NCBI GenBank assembly: GCA_963678705.1
Contig: OY783206.1
Location: 27,291,807 to 27,355,806, forward strand
DNA length: 64,000 nucleotides
Source of the DNA: Panorpa germanica
Taxonomy: Eukaryota; Arthropoda; Insecta; Mecoptera; Panorpidae
Direction of reading: 5' to 3'
Under the pieces are notes generated by a model, which made no database searches, was not told the DNA's origin, and saw nothing but the letters and a program-made list of their open reading frames with translations. The position numbers and the translations under genes were made by a program. Position 1 is the stretch's first letter, and each line of letters begins with the position of its first letter. Of the stretch, positions 44,627-57,420 are shown piece by piece.

Positions 44627-45076
44627 GCCTGGACGTCCTGGAGATTCGCAAATAATGGATATTTATTTTGTGTTATAAACAGAACTAATAAGTATTTAGA
44701 ATAAGGAACAAAAACGGGTTCACTGGTCCCGGTTATCCGGGATTCAAACCACTAATCACAGGTTTTATAGATTACTGAAATTGTTAAATATTTTGTATGT
44801 AAAATTCAATTTAAAACAAATACCTCTTAATAAAACACATAAATATTGAACACCTCTCCTTACACACTTATTCACGAATCTAAGGCTGGCTTCACACGAC
44901 ATTTTACTAGCACGTTCAGTACAATGTCATGTGAACTCACCCTAACCCTAAAAGCAATCGTGCAAGATAAAAAAAGAACTGCATTTGTTCATCTTAAAAC
45001 AGTGCAAAATAAATCCTGAAAACCCATAATTTATAAATTCTACAAAATACGTTTACAAATTTCATCCATATTTTTA

Positions 45077-45346
45077 TTAAAAGAAAAAATCCACATTTAA
45101 TCCACAAATATGCACGTACAAAACATGACAAATCATAATTCCACTTAAGGAGGGGGTCTGGGTTTCAGCGTAAAAAAAAACACTTTTTTTGTGATTTTTT
45201 ATCTCAAATATCGATTGAGCAATTTTATTCAAACCTTCTATACATTGTTGAGCATAGTTTTGACTATGTTCTGTAAATTTTTCATGCAAAAATATTAAAT
45301 CATTAGCCCGTGACAGAGCTTCCCCCAGGACGTCTTGAAAAAAAAA
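45077..45346 (-). CDS. Last exon of an unrecognised minus-strand gene
   Basis: After the minus-strand acceptor TTTTTTTTCAAG a frame runs 89 codons to TAA: VLGEALSRANDLIFLHEKF, then AQQCIEGLNKIAQSIFEI, then a Ser/Thr-rich end. The stop is followed at once by AATAAA in TTTTAATAAAAATATGG. The first 50 residues are probably helical or coiled coil. The gene points toward the SH2 gene, tail to tail. Upstream exons were not identified; the poor upstream region 45380-46000 is repeat-like. It could also be a retained pseudogene exon. Confidence 0.4.
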   Translation of the reverse strand, partial: FFFQDVLGEALSRANDLIFLHEKFTEHSQNYAQQCIEGLNKIAQSIFEIKNHKKSVFFYAETQTPSLSGIMICHVLYVHICGLNVDFFF

Positions 45347-46073
45347 ACAATTTGCGGTGTTCACTGTAACTCGGCCGGAAATTATCAGAAAATGAAAAAC
45401 TATAAAAATTTAGTTAAATTATAAACAAATCTTCCCCCCAACGTTCTCTGATTATTTTTTTTTTAATTTAAAAATTTTTGGCGGCCATCTAAAGTGTGAA
45501 CCGTTATTTTCGACTAAAATTTCCGCCATTTTGTGGGTGGGAAACACCCTTAATGTTAAAAAAAAATTTTTTACTAAACGTTGGGGGGAGGTATTTTATA
45601 TGAAGAAAATGTGTACAAAGTTTGAAATGAATCGGTAGAGTAGTTTTCAAATGGCAGTGAACACGGACTTTGAAAAAGTAGTTTTGAGAAAAAAGTTAAT
45701 AGGCGCGCACGTTTATTACCGATTGAACCTAGCTTAGCCTACTGTCCACGACAGGTTGTAGGTTGTAGGTTGTAGGCATGCAATCTGAAAATGAAGCCAG
45801 ACGTCTTCCCAACGTGAAAGCAAGGGCCTCCGCAAAAATCCGGCTCTGTTACATTAATTTTGAGGCTAAATGATTATTTTTAAAATATCATATAGCTTTA
45901 AATATATGTGAGGGAAGTGTGACATTTCATCCCGTGCAGCTCCCGTCAACTCCTATCTATTAAGAGATTACTGTATAATTTTGAACAAGCTGCGTCATTT
46001 AGTTTGTGTTTGACAGCCATTCGAAGCAGCTAACCACGCGATTTTGATTGAGTGTGTGTGTAGTCACACTGGC

Positions 46074-46338
46074 AAAAATCAATAAATCGGGCTACGAACT
46101 GCTACCACATCCACCATGTTCTCCAGATTTACCTTCTTACGACTATTTTCTGAATCCAAACCTGAAGAACTGGCTGGACAGTAAGAGATTTGGGTCTAGC
46201 AAAGAGATCATCACTGCAACAAACGCCTATTATGACGGCGTTGAGAAAACCTATTTTTTGGAAGGAATAAAAAATGTAAGAAAACGCTGGACTATAAATA
46301 AAGAAAAAGTATTGATGTGGGAGCTGCATTACCGTTAA
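46074..46338 (+). pseudogene. C-terminal fragment of a mariner transposase
   Basis: The frame KINKSGYELLPHPPCSPDL, then SYDYFLNPNLKNWL, then GSSKEIITATNAYY and KTYFLEGIKNVRKRW matches the conserved C-terminal third of DD34D mariner transposases, including the third catalytic Asp in YDYFL. The upstream two thirds (helix-turn-helix, first two Asp) are absent. A dead fragment, less decayed than the one at 7342-7640 and from a different subfamily. Confidence 0.8.
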
Positions 46339-46408
46339 TAGACGTTTTCAAAGTACCCTTCTAGAAATATTATCACTGGGTTAACGACCTCGAATAGACC
46401 CTTAAAAG

Positions 46409-46446
46409 ACCCCAGACCCCAGACCCCAGACCCCAGACCCCAGACG
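46409..46446 (+). repeat. 7-bp tandem repeat (AGACCCC)n
   Basis: About five copies of AGACCCC in a row. Nothing else noted beside it. Further right, 46500-46800 is low-complexity. Confidence 0.9.
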
Positions 46447-46980
46447 TGTTCTAATAAACAAACTTTCTATTCAATTTAATAAAAGTATTTTTTTCTCACA
46501 TTAAGTTCAACATTCTCCGCAAAGGGAAGCAGCAGCCTTCATTTATTTCATTTACTCCTGTCCGGAGCGTAGGGGAGGGTTAAGAAGTGAGTAGGGTGTT
46601 AGAGGGAGAGAGGGGAATGTATTTCCCTTATGTAATAACCTCACGTGATAAATCGCTACCCATTTCATGTTTTTCCCACATTAGGTTCCTTCTCCATTCG
46701 TTATCTCTACTCCGCGGCGAGGAAGACCTGGGGGAGGGGCACGGAAGGAGGGGGAGAGTGAGGTTTCTCATTTTCTCAAGTATCGCAGGTTAACTACAGA
46801 CACTTATCATCTTTCTTGCATTAATTAAGAGACAGGAGAAGTTGCTTTTTGATGAGATGAATGAACACATGAATGAATGTATCGCGCCGGAATTGATAGC
46901 AACACAAGTAACATGCAAAGCATATATAATTCATATAATAATTCATAAATAAACAATAAATAATAACTCAGTAATAAATA

Positions 46981-47369
46981 AGTTTTCTTTGTTTTTTTAG
47001 AACCTTACAAGGTCCAATGTTTCTAAATTAAAAAAACCTGTATTATATTCTAACCTCCAAAATGTGACAATCTGTCATAATGCAGTTGGATTTATTTTTA
47101 AAAGAAGTTCAATGTCAGTTTGTTAAAAATAAAGAAGTAAAAACAATTTCTATTACTAATTGTTATTAAAAACATCAATTTTAATTATTCCACATTCAAT
47201 TATGTCCAACTGTTGAACTGTCAAAATTTATATTACTAACGATGCATGCACACCAACTAAATTAATTAAACTCATATTAAAACACGAATGTGATAAGGAA
47301 TATATATTCTGAAAACCTGAAATCTAGATTAAAGAGTGAATTAAATATCAAAACAGTGAGTGTTTGCGT
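46981..47369 (-). repeat. MITE-like repeat R1, inverted copy
   Basis: AGAACCTTACAAGGTCC, AACCTCCAAAATGTGAC, CTATTACTAATTGTTATT and ATGCATGCACACCAAC are R1 in reverse, ending TTAAATATCAAAACAGTG at 47369. The outer end supports CACTG as the terminal motif. 47400-47640 has a GC-richer patch with no supportable gene. Confidence 0.85.
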
Positions 47370-47989
47370 AAATGTGTTGCGTCATTTTTTCTTTGAATTA
47401 GAAGTGACACTTAATTGGCTATCACCCAGTACAACAAGGTCAATTCAACTTGGTTGATGTCCATAAATTCCCTTTATCTGATTCCAACAAATGTGAAAGC
47501 CACAAAAACAAAAACCATTGAATGTAACGACGGAGCGGCGTCATGTGTGTCACATCATTCCAGGGGCACCGACGTTGCGCGGCCGCGGATAGATGGCGCT
47601 ACGGTCGCCGTCCCGCCGTGGAATTGATTTCACATTTCGTCTATGAAGGCCTAGGCCTAGGCCCTAGGCTAACTGAATAATAGTAAAGGTGCCAAGCAGA
47701 CGGTGGGCCAATAGTAGGGGATGGGAGAGAGGGAGGCACAAGAGTGGGGGTAACCTTGCTACAAGGAACTAGAAGCTCAAACAAGAGTAGCTCGAAGAGT
47801 AAAAAAATAAAATATACGATTTATTGTCGTTGTTTTTCTGGAATAGTGAAAACAAACTTCCGTATTTCTGGACGTGATTTGCGCGTGGAGAAGTCAGGCA
47901 ATTGTGCGCCCGGTGGAGAAGTCAAACATCTTTTGATTTACCACATCTTAAAGACGTTCCAAAGAAAACAGAAAGTCAACAGAAAACAA

Positions 47990-48325
47990 CGTAACATCAA
48001 CGTAACATCAACGGAACGTCAACGTCACGTCAACGTCACGTCAACGTCACGTCAACGGAACGTCAACGGAACGTCAACGTCACGTCAACGTCACGTCAAC
48101 GGAACGTCAACGGAACGTCAACGGAACGTCAACGGAACGTCAACGGAACGTCAACGGAACGTCAACGTAACGTCAACGGAACGTCAAAGGAACGTCAACG
48201 TAACGTCAACGTCACGTCAACGGAACGTCAACGTCACGTCAACGGAACGTCAACGTAATGTCAACGTAACGTCAACGGAACGTCAATGGATCGTCAACGT
48301 AACGTCAACGGAACGTCAACGCCTG
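47990..48325 (+). repeat. 11-bp minisatellite, about 30 copies
   Basis: The unit CGTCAACGGAA, with variants CGTCAACGTCA and CGTCAACGTAA, repeats without gaps. Because 11 is not a multiple of three and no frame contains a stop, an apparent 203-codon ORF (47744-48355) runs through it with an 11-residue repeat; this is a by-product, not evidence of a gene. Confidence 0.92.
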
Positions 48326-50159
48326 GAACCTCGAGCTATTTTAATACCTCTTTAACCCTTCTATTAAAAATTAGATTTTGTATTCTTGCAGTGGTAGCAA
48401 ACTCTTAAAAACCCGAGGTCAGACACCGCCCCCTCCATTTGCCAACACTGTGTCCTCGCAAAGGACTTTCTCTACCTCATTCCTAAATTCGAGGATTGTA
48501 TGGAACTCGGAATCGGTTTAATAATAATCCTTTATAATCCTTGTGCATGAATTATTAGTTCAGGCGACGACCGGCAGTCGGCGCAGTTGTTGAATTGCTT
48601 GATTTATGCGACCGATTAATTAACGCATTAAACGGGATTGAAGGGAATGAGCGTGAAGGAGGAGGGGAGGGGGAGAATGTCCCGCATTGTAATGCGTTCC
48701 GTTACCAACGATATGCTCTTGCTAATTTGTGACAACTGATTAAAATTAAAACATTCGAAAATGTAACGAACATTCTACGAACCGAGCATGTTCGTGGCCA
48801 ACATGAATTAACAAACAAATTATTTAAATGTTATTTTATATAAATTTTTATATTTGTGTAAAAAAATAATATAATAATATATTGTAATGTAAAATTACTT
48901 GTTATTATTCAGGGGGGGATAAGTTCAAATCGATAAAACACAGCATATATACGATAATGTTTTTTGACTACACAGTTAATATAGAATTATTTCAATAATT
49001 ACTACATGATAAAATAATATTTGAAGAATAATTTGTGAAATTTTCATAAATAAATATCAAGAAATGAGGCATTGACAGCGAATCTCCGCTCCGGTGACGT
49101 CACAAGTTCATTGCGGTGTCACTCATAACTCATCACTGGATTATCTGAATTCAGAAAACCAAAATGATTTCATTAGTTGATAAGTTTCTGCAGGACCCTG
49201 TCAAGTTTTTTTTGTTATTGATTTTTCAATTTTTTACATCACTTATAAAGTCAACATACCGATTTAATATAAAAAATCACGCACTTTGTTATTTTAAAAT
49301 ACTTTAAAATTAATAAAGAAAACTCGGCAGCGTTACCTCGGCATTTATGTAAAGAAAGAGTGTACAAAATTTCAAAAGGATCGGTCCAGTAGATTTTCAG
49401 CTAGAGGGGGCACCGTCTCTGAAAAAGCTAAGTGTGAGAAAAACGCATTTAAAAGTTTCAAAGAAAGACGAAACCAGACCAAAGAGGTGAAGACTTAAAA
49501 CTCTGTATCTCCGACAGTTTTATTCCAATCGACTTTAAATTTTCACACAACAAGAATAAGGGTTGTTGATACCCTTTGAATTTTTAACTATTAGTTTGTT
49601 TTGCCGAGAGGGCTCCGCTAAGCGCGAATGGTTTATTCGATTACCATCCCTCGCGTGAAAGTTGCACCTTCAAACAAATATTTATTTCCTAGCCACAGGG
49701 CCCCAATAAAAATGCTAATTATTTCAAAAATATTCCTTGTGGTTTTCTTGGTGTCAGGGATCCATAATTACCAGGATATATTCTCGCATCTTCGAATTCG
49801 ACGATCCTTTGAAGTCCTGACACCTCCCCCCTTCTTTCCTTGTCCTCTCTGGGCCTCATTACGCGGTGAATATCTATCTGGTGCGAATTGCTGCAGGGTT
49901 GGAACCCTTCCTCATCCCCCTCCTCCCTGTGCTGTTGTGTTCTTTGCGACGATTGTAAAGTCATGATAAATTGTTTTTCACATTTTTAAGTTATCGCTTG
50001 GAATCATTTGCTTGTTGGAATTCCTCGGATTGTTTCATTCTCTCTACGCGACGTCAATAGATGCGATACAAATGAAGACTTTAGAAGAAGATCAAACGCA
50101 AACAAAGAAGAACGAAAAGAGGTACAAGACACTTACGTAGATGATGAAAACATCGTGGA

Positions 50160-50360
50160 ATGGGCTTGTGTCCTCATTTTTTAGTGGTCGATTTTTCAAT
50201 TGTAAATTGAACTTGATGTTAATAAATTTGTATTGGCGTGTCTATTTTATTAAATATCTAAATGCTGACAGAGATATAGCAATTAAAAGTTTGAATTGTA
50301 GTTTTAGCGCTAGAAATGGTCGGCCATATTTGTATGACGTGAAATGCATTTTAACGTAGA
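50160..50360 (+). repeat. R6 element, left half
   Basis: It starts with the R6 terminus ATGGGCTTGTGTCC and runs TTTGAATTGTAGTTTTAGCG ... GGTCGGCCATATTTG, colinear with the inverse of 52930-53105. 48360-50140 shows no supportable gene. Confidence 0.75.
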
Positions 50361-52778
50361 ATGACACAAGCCAGTGTGTCAACATTCTAGTGACCTAGGG
50401 TTCATAGTTTTCAGCCTCTTATAGGATTATATCGGTATGCCCAACAACACCATAAACCTGATCTGCAGTCCACTTCTAAATTTCAAGATGGCAACATTAG
50501 TAGCTTAAAATGCAGCGCCATTTCCGTCCTGCGAGCCAGATGCGCCACCAACTCCATCTACTTCCTTTCTAAACCTGTCACAATCCATTGACTTGCTCAA
50601 ACGTCTGTTTATCCCACATAACGCACTGTGACAAATACCCAACCAATTTCCCTGTCATTTTGAAAGTCTGTCTGTCACTCGACTCGACTCGACGTACCGA
50701 CCTACACCGTGCACCTCTACCTACAATGTTCACTCAATTTACATGAGATATGCTGTGACTCACCCCCCCCCCCCCTTCACGCTACACACAGTGAGTTACA
50801 TGTGTAGAGGTGTCACACCTCCCACCGCTCGCATCTCTACCCCCACCACGACACAGCATGCCAAAAGATTTTATTGCTTTTGTGTATAATGTTGTTGGCA
50901 GTGGGGGTAAGGTGCGATGTGGGGAGGATTGATTGCCTGTATTAATGCACAGCGAACGATACTCTCCTCCACCCTCAATACTCACACTCGTTGTAGACGA
51001 ACAATAAGAGTGGGAGAGGATCTTTACATGTTGTAAGTTTCCTTTGGATGCGCGGTGCGACGAGGTGCGCTGTTTGTCTTCATTCTTCGTGGGATATGAC
51101 ACGCGGATTTATTTTTACATTGTGGAGAGATTAGAGCTGACTTAATTCACTGGAAATGATTGCACAACGAGAGGGGGAGGGGATGAGTAAATAATCCTTT
51201 AGTTAAAAGAGATTAGACTCTATTTTGCGGAATTGTTTGTGGCAATTGTTATAACTGCAATCAGAAGAACGATTTGCAAACCACATGTTGCGTCTTCAAA
51301 TTGACTTCAATTGGAAATCTTTTCCGTAACAGTTTTTTGTGTCAACTTCTATTTCATCCAGTGCTGCATTAAGATACTTTAAGCCCCTAGACTACAGGTA
51401 CTGGATATCAGTCAGGCGTTGTTCAAGCATGCCTTATTAGAGCTTCTAGAACATGCTCCTAATCGGGTACTTATAATGTTCCCAATTAAAAGTCAACTCT
51501 ATTCAATTATTATTAACAATTATATTTCATTCACTTCTATCAACAAGAACACACCCATATGAGGTTCACCCTCATTTAAAGAAGAAATTTAGATATTTAT
51601 TTTAGAAGACTGTGCCAAAAACTATCGATTTCTCTGGATATAAAGGTCCTACTGATATGACAAAAATATTATTTGAAAGATTACCAAACCACCTATCAAG
51701 TAATAAAAACATTTTGTAAACTTTCAAATTAAAAACGTCATAAAATAATAATTTATGCGAATTCTAGTCCAAAATTTGTCTGTCTTTTTTTTAGATTTTC
51801 TTACATACCTCAAAAACTGGAACATTGATGTACATTATTTTTACAATGTATTGATAAACAAGGATATTACCTACAAAACGACTTCAAAATCATTGCTCTG
51901 AGTTGTGAAATTCGAGAGTTGTTGTTAGAACACAAACCCTTACATAATCCTAAATGAACAAAATTGACTGCCGAGCATAGCTAGAGCTATGACATGTTGC
52001 AGCTCCGTTGACAGAGCTTCCTTTCTTTAAATGCAAGCTGCAAGAAAGCGTACAACAAGTCAAACAAGTCAAATGACGAAACCGTGCGTGTGAAGTGAAA
52101 TAAAAATAAGTTTAGAAATGAGAGAATAATTATATTTCCAATGTTTTACGTTCAACTAATAAATATTCTGAACAATAATAATACCTAAGTTAATTAATAA
52201 AGTTAGATATATTAAATATTTTAAAAGCACCCTGTCGACAAGAGGACTGTAGGCAGACTGTAGATCCCGACATTAATCACATCAATGTTTAACAATATTT
52301 TTCAAATGTTATCAACTGATGAAACCGTCCGTCCGATGTATTGAAACATCAAAGAATGTCGGCAACATCCCCTTTCCATGAATAACAACCCCTCCCCCCC
52401 TGGACCTCAACCCTTCGACGTCGCGACCAGTCTCTATAAGAGAAGATCAAAGTCAAGGGTATTTTAAAAGCACCAATATTGTTGTACGCATCTAGTGCCA
52501 TGCGGGGGCACAGGGGGGCGTCGACTGGGAACATTGCATTAGATTTGGGTTAATAAATGTACAAAGGGTTGAGATTTTGGAGCTAGGGGGTTGTGGGAAT
52601 CGATTGCGGTATGTTTTAAAGGCTCGAAATGTTCGCCTCGGCCAAAACGCTTTAATGGTGTGAAACGCAGCTCTGTGAATTAATAGGAATGTCATTTGGC
52701 GACAACAGGAAGTTCGGGAGCGAATTGATAAGTCTATATAAGGAACAGAGGCCACTTAGGGACGTAAGAAGTTTTCAC

Positions 52779-53105
52779 CTATTTCAAGGAACAATAAAAT
52801 TCCAATATAATGTCTGCCGTAACAAGGTTACATAAAATAAAAACTTATTATTCTTTTACTTGACTTGATTATTTGACTACCAACAGCTACAAAACATTAT
52901 CACAGCACTGATCTACTCAACAAATAACTGACGTTAAAATGCATTTCACGTCATACAAATATGGCCGACCATTTATAGCGCTAAAACTACAATTCAAACT
53001 TTTAATTACTATATCTCCGTCAGCAGGAACGCCAATACACATTTATTAACATCAATTTTAAACAATTGAAAAATCGATCACTAAGAAATGAGGACACAAG
53101 CCCAT
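52779..53105 (-). repeat. R6 element, inverted copy
   Basis: CAATATAATGTCTGCC, TTATTTGACTACC, AAATGCATTTCACGTCATAC, ATGGCCGACCATTT and the terminal GGACACAAGCCCAT at 53092-53105 match 58370-58675. 50361-52778 shows simple sequence (C run at 50763-50775) and no supportable gene. Confidence 0.8.
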
Positions 53106-53859
53106 TCTTTAATCTTAAAACTGATATCTTGCAATTGCGTCCAAGCTGGGTTGTCGCTAGTACTGTTGCCCCTTTATTAGGCATTCCAATGGTGGTGACG
53201 TATCATGCATAACCAGTCTAGAGTTATGTGTTACGCTATACGTATGTTATCTTCACTTGCAATATACAATTTACAATTTTATTTTACAATAAGCATTAGA
53301 TCTGAATGGAAAACGTTTGAACGTGTACCTTTGCTAAACAGAGTCCTACCTCTCCTGCAACCCCCCCCCCCCACCCTCACACACTCATACATCACACTGT
53401 GAGTTATATTTAGCACCCCCCTCCCTACCATCACTCACCGTGAAGCATTTCTGGATACACTGCTAGATTCGTCTGCTTCAATGTGTTTGTATTTGTATAG
53501 AAATCAATAGGATTTAAATTATACATTTGTTTGAAAGCTCTTCCCCCTCCCACTCCCACTCACCCATGACATATGTACTACCTTAGGCTTGACGGTTAGG
53601 TGGATGTGGGAGTGAGAGGGGGTTAACACTCAAGGACACCTGCACCGACCTTGCCTCAGGCCTCGCATGAATTGATTTCATCGGACGAAATTACTAGCTG
53701 TGCAAAACGTACTGAAAACTGAAGCAGAGAGCGTTGATGCTTGGTGCAAGACAGCTGTGCCTTCGTGTTTAATTTATTGACTTGTGCTATAGATTCTGTA
53801 CTATGTTTACTTGTTGTGAATTAAGGCAGGTCGCTAGTAACTCTACAGAATTTATTAAA

Positions 53860-54180
53860 TTTTTAGAACCTTACAAGGTCTAAAACTATATTATATTATA
53901 ACCTCCAAAATGTGACAATCTGTCAAAATGCAGTAGGATTTATTTTTAAAAGAAGCTCAACGTCAGTTTGTCAAAAATAAAAAAGTAAAAACAATTTCTA
54001 TTACTAATTGTTATTAAAAACAGAAATTTTAATTAATCCACATTCAATTTTGTCCAACTGTCAAAATTTACATTACTAACGACGCATGCGCACCAATTAC
54101 ATTATCTAAACTCAAATTTGAACACGAAAGTGACATAATTAATATATTAAATTAAAACGTAAATTAAATATCAAAACAGT
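53860..54180 (-). repeat. MITE-like repeat R1, inverted copy
   Basis: AGAACCTTACAAGGTC, AACCTCCAAAATGTGAC, GACGCATGCGCACCAA and the end TTAAATATCAAAACAGTG. 53110-53855 has C-rich tracts and no supportable gene. Confidence 0.85.
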
Positions 54181-54417
54181 GTAGACTAGTTAGAAAATAT
54201 TTTGACATAATTTTCAAGGACAATGTTCACCACCATCGAATTTCCACGTGCAATTTCCCTGGAAACTAACACAGTTTCACAGATTTCCCTTAGCGCCAAA
54301 TAAAAAAATGTTAATTTTCGTTGAATTTTTCATGCTCAATTAAGTTTTGATATAAAAAAAACGAAATGAAAAAACATTTTCCGATGATACTCTTGGGAAA
54401 TTAAATGTAAAAACAAA

Positions 54418-54648
54418 CTAAACTAAAGGAAAGCGATGTTCGAGCAGGACGCTGTTCCGAGCGAGGCTTTCGACCTCCTGGGGGAACTGCAACTTAGATA
54501 GATGCCTAATAATTCGGTTCCAATCAACCGGGTCAAAGATATTGGAGAGAGTGGGACGAACGCGTACGAGAGAACGAGACGGAAGATTGATGGGAGCAAA
54601 TAATGCGATTAATATGATGGTAAGAATTACGATGATGCTTAAATGCAT
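54418..54648 (-). CDS. Possible intronless secreted peptide, 76 residues
   Basis: ATG at 54648 opens a frame of 76 codons to TAG. Residues 1 to about 18 (MHLSIIVILTIILIALFA) form a strong signal peptide. The mature part is Arg-rich and polar (SRSLVRVRPTLSNIF; DPVDWNRIIRHLSKL; QEVESLARNSVLLEH) with no cysteine. GC content is clearly above the flanks and codon choice is balanced. An ATATAT-type box lies near 54710 upstream on this strand. No poly(A) signal was found close to the stop. The family is not recognised; peptide precursor or hormone-like roles are open. Confidence 0.45.
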   Translation of the reverse strand: MHLSIIVILTIILIALFAPINLPSRSLVRVRPTLSNIFDPVDWNRIIRHLSKLQFPQEVESLARNSVLLEHRFPLV

Positions 54649-54859
54649 TGAATCAGTGAAGAAAGAGATGCAAAATTAGTGAGAACGTATTGGATGAAGC
54701 GAAATAGATATATTATTTGTTCTGTATGAAAGAATAACTTTTTAAATGGAAATATTTAATATCAAATACCCATATAGGGTCTTTCAACGTGAGTGACAGA
54801 TTTAGTTTCATCTCATATAGAACAAATTTTATATGAAATGATAATATTATTACTACCTA

Positions 54860-56140
54860 AAAATTGTAATAATTATATCACTTATATATATAAATTGATA
54901 CGTAGTTGCTAGTTATTTTGTTAAATTGATAAACAAACTATATCCATCTCTTTTCTTCAACAATCATTACGCGGTCGATCGCAATGTCGTTTTTATCTGT
55001 AACACATCCACCAACAAAACCCTAACATTTAATTCAATTATTTATTTTATAAATATTTTTACAGTAATATTGCTATCTCTTTCGTTTGCATAGAAAAATC
55101 CTAATCAAAATTTTGTACTGCTCTAACACGTTACAATAATTTTTCTCTAAAAACAAACATTCCAAAATAATGAACAGAACTTGTGATGACTTACCGGTCA
55201 TTGCCCTCTGTGCAGGTGGCTAAACATAAACAAAATACCAATGTGTTGTTGCCATGGTTACATAACTAAATTTAGAGTAATGTTTAAATAAATTTACAAT
55301 GTTGCTCGATCAAAATATTTGAAGACAAACAATTGCAATAAATTTAATTAACAATAATTTTCATCCTAATTTATAATGAATTACTTTTGTTTACACTCCG
55401 TTGTATAAAAGAGATGGCAATTCATAGAAGGAAATAAACGTAGTGATATTTAACTTTTCCTACAAACGGCGCCCATTATATTCAGGCGCCTTGTGCGTGG
55501 TGGTATTGCATTTACAAATAACAACAGTAACAAATAAATTCGCAATTGAATCAGTGTGTTGCAAAACAATACCTAAATATGTCAGACCTTGCAGTTTCAT
55601 CTATTAAAGTTATAGTTATTAATTAGATCACGAAGCTGCAGCATGTTTAATTAGTAACACTTCGAGTGACAGATTTTGTACAAACACAAAACAATATCTA
55701 GTACTAAGTCCGATGGGAAGGGGTGAGGTGAGGTGGGGGTAGACGTGTGATTTGTTTCATTGAAATATCTATCCAAAAATTGTAATAATTATATCACCCG
55801 GTAAAACACTATGTCCAGCTGATCCACGGTGTCGGTGATCCCGAACATGTACGAGATAACCCGACAAGATGCCTTCGTTTTTGAACACACAGTTTCTCCG
55901 TAACAAATTATGCAATTGATTCGCTAAAAGTATCATCCAGAGTTAATACAAAAATTAGTATTTACTATGGCGACCGCAATATTTTTAAATGAGATTTATT
56001 TTGACTCAAGTTCAAACTTGCAAAGTCGGGTGTGTTTTTGGAAATACGCGATGCACGGGAATGTAAACAATAACGGAATGTACACTCAAATTAAAATTTT
56101 AATTGAAGTTATAATATTTAACAATATTTTTATTTTATAT
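54860..56140 (-). repeat. Rearranged inverted copy of the long R2-containing repeat
   Basis: 54890-55320 is R2 in reverse (TGATGACTTACCGGTCATTG; AACACATCCACCAAC). 55690-55800 matches 31480-31560 in reverse, and 55900-56140 matches 30835-31060 in reverse. About 370 bp between the first two blocks is not shared with the 31-kb copy. Confidence 0.75.
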
Positions 56141-57179
56141 GTTGAATGTTTATAAATTTTTAGTAATTAATATTTTTTTAATTTATCTATAAATTTTAAA
56201 ATTAATTTCCATGTGCATGAAAAAAGTAATCAGTAGTATAATATTGTTACGGAAATTAATTACTCTATGGTGGTACGAAACTTTTGAAATTTTGTAATTA
56301 AATTAGGTCATTGCGTTAACATCATATTGAAATTTTATCAAATACTGTATAGAAGTGTGGTCTATCTTAAGGCCGTCGTGTTTCCAGTAAGGGCGACCAC
56401 CCTTAACTTCATCCATTCGCTTATATTTATTAATAGTTTGCAACTACCTCATTTCTCAAATTGCCTTCTACTGTCCATCAGGGATGACTTGGATTGGGAG
56501 TGAGTGAGGGTGCAGGTAGGGTAGGGGAGTGAGAGGGGTTTGTATCAGTAGTAATATATCTATTTATATCACTTAAAGAGCTTAGTATTTACGATATCTC
56601 CCCCTAGTGGGGGTTGGAGGGTGATTTTTTGTATTGTTTTTTTAGATCGCGTGAACCAAAAGGTATTTTAAGGGTTAAATCGCATGCGCGAGATATATTT
56701 TAAGGGTAGCAATGTAAAATAAAGGCAGTCAGGGAAGCGAAGCTCACTGGAACGCATCCCTTCGTACCGTGGTGCGCTAGACCGGGCTAGATCCTAGAAA
56801 CTAGACCAGGCAGGCACCCTTACTAGCCCTTACTGAGTGTCTGCAGTGCATCAGTTTTGTGAAGGTGTTTTGTTTATGATAGTGTTTTGTTTTGTGCGGT
56901 GTGAGATGCTGGCTAGGGGATGATCCTAAGTTAAGATAACACAACACGAAGTCCTACAGGATTAACGCAAGGTGGTACCAAAATATTTATGTTGTTTAAA
57001 GTAAATATACCACGAAATAAATGGTGACGCGTTTGACCCTAAAGCCCTATTCCCAGCTATTGAGATTTAGTCTTAATTTTGTGTTTTAAACTTAAGAAAA
57101 TCACTTTCCTTACGATCTTGAAAATTTAAATGTCCTTTTTATGCAGAAAAAGTGACAACGCTCCTTGCGGTACTACACT

Positions 57180-57420
57180 TTAAGATTTTGATTTTTAACG
57201 AACGAACCCTACACCGACACCGACCTATGTTGGAAACGGAAACGGATGTTTTGTGATACAACAATGGTCATTTTCTTACGGTGTTTGTGAAAAACTTAGA
57301 ATCATTCAAATATTGCCCTGTAAAAAAAATTACAGCAAACGGTATTCGTTTTTTTTTTTTTAATATGTTGAAAATGACTTTTGATCGTTTTCGTCTTTCT
57401 TCACTCAACCTAATGACTAA
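57180..57420 (+). repeat. Dispersed repeat R9
   Basis: CCTACACCGACACCGACC, GGAAACGGAAACGGATG and TTTTGTGATACAACAATGG recur inverted at 61750-62010 and in part at 37575. Of 56141-57180, 56720-56960 is a GC-richer stretch that could be a first exon or promoter, but no motif confirms it. 57421-58050 holds no gene. Confidence 0.7.

Noticed and set aside
47744..48355. 203-codon ORF with repeated TSTERQRNVN-like peptide
   Set aside because: It is the read-through of an 11-bp minisatellite that lacks stops in all frames; the flanking part has no motif.
49628..49966. 112-codon ORF
   Set aside because: Pro-rich tail from a C-rich tract, no splice or poly(A) context, no family; a hydrophobic stretch alone is not enough.
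50782..51102. 106-codon minus-strand ORF
   Set aside because: Runs through low-complexity C-rich sequence with no motif or gene context.
52492..52755. 87-codon minus-strand ORF
   Set aside because: No domain, signal peptide or conserved motif; likely chance.
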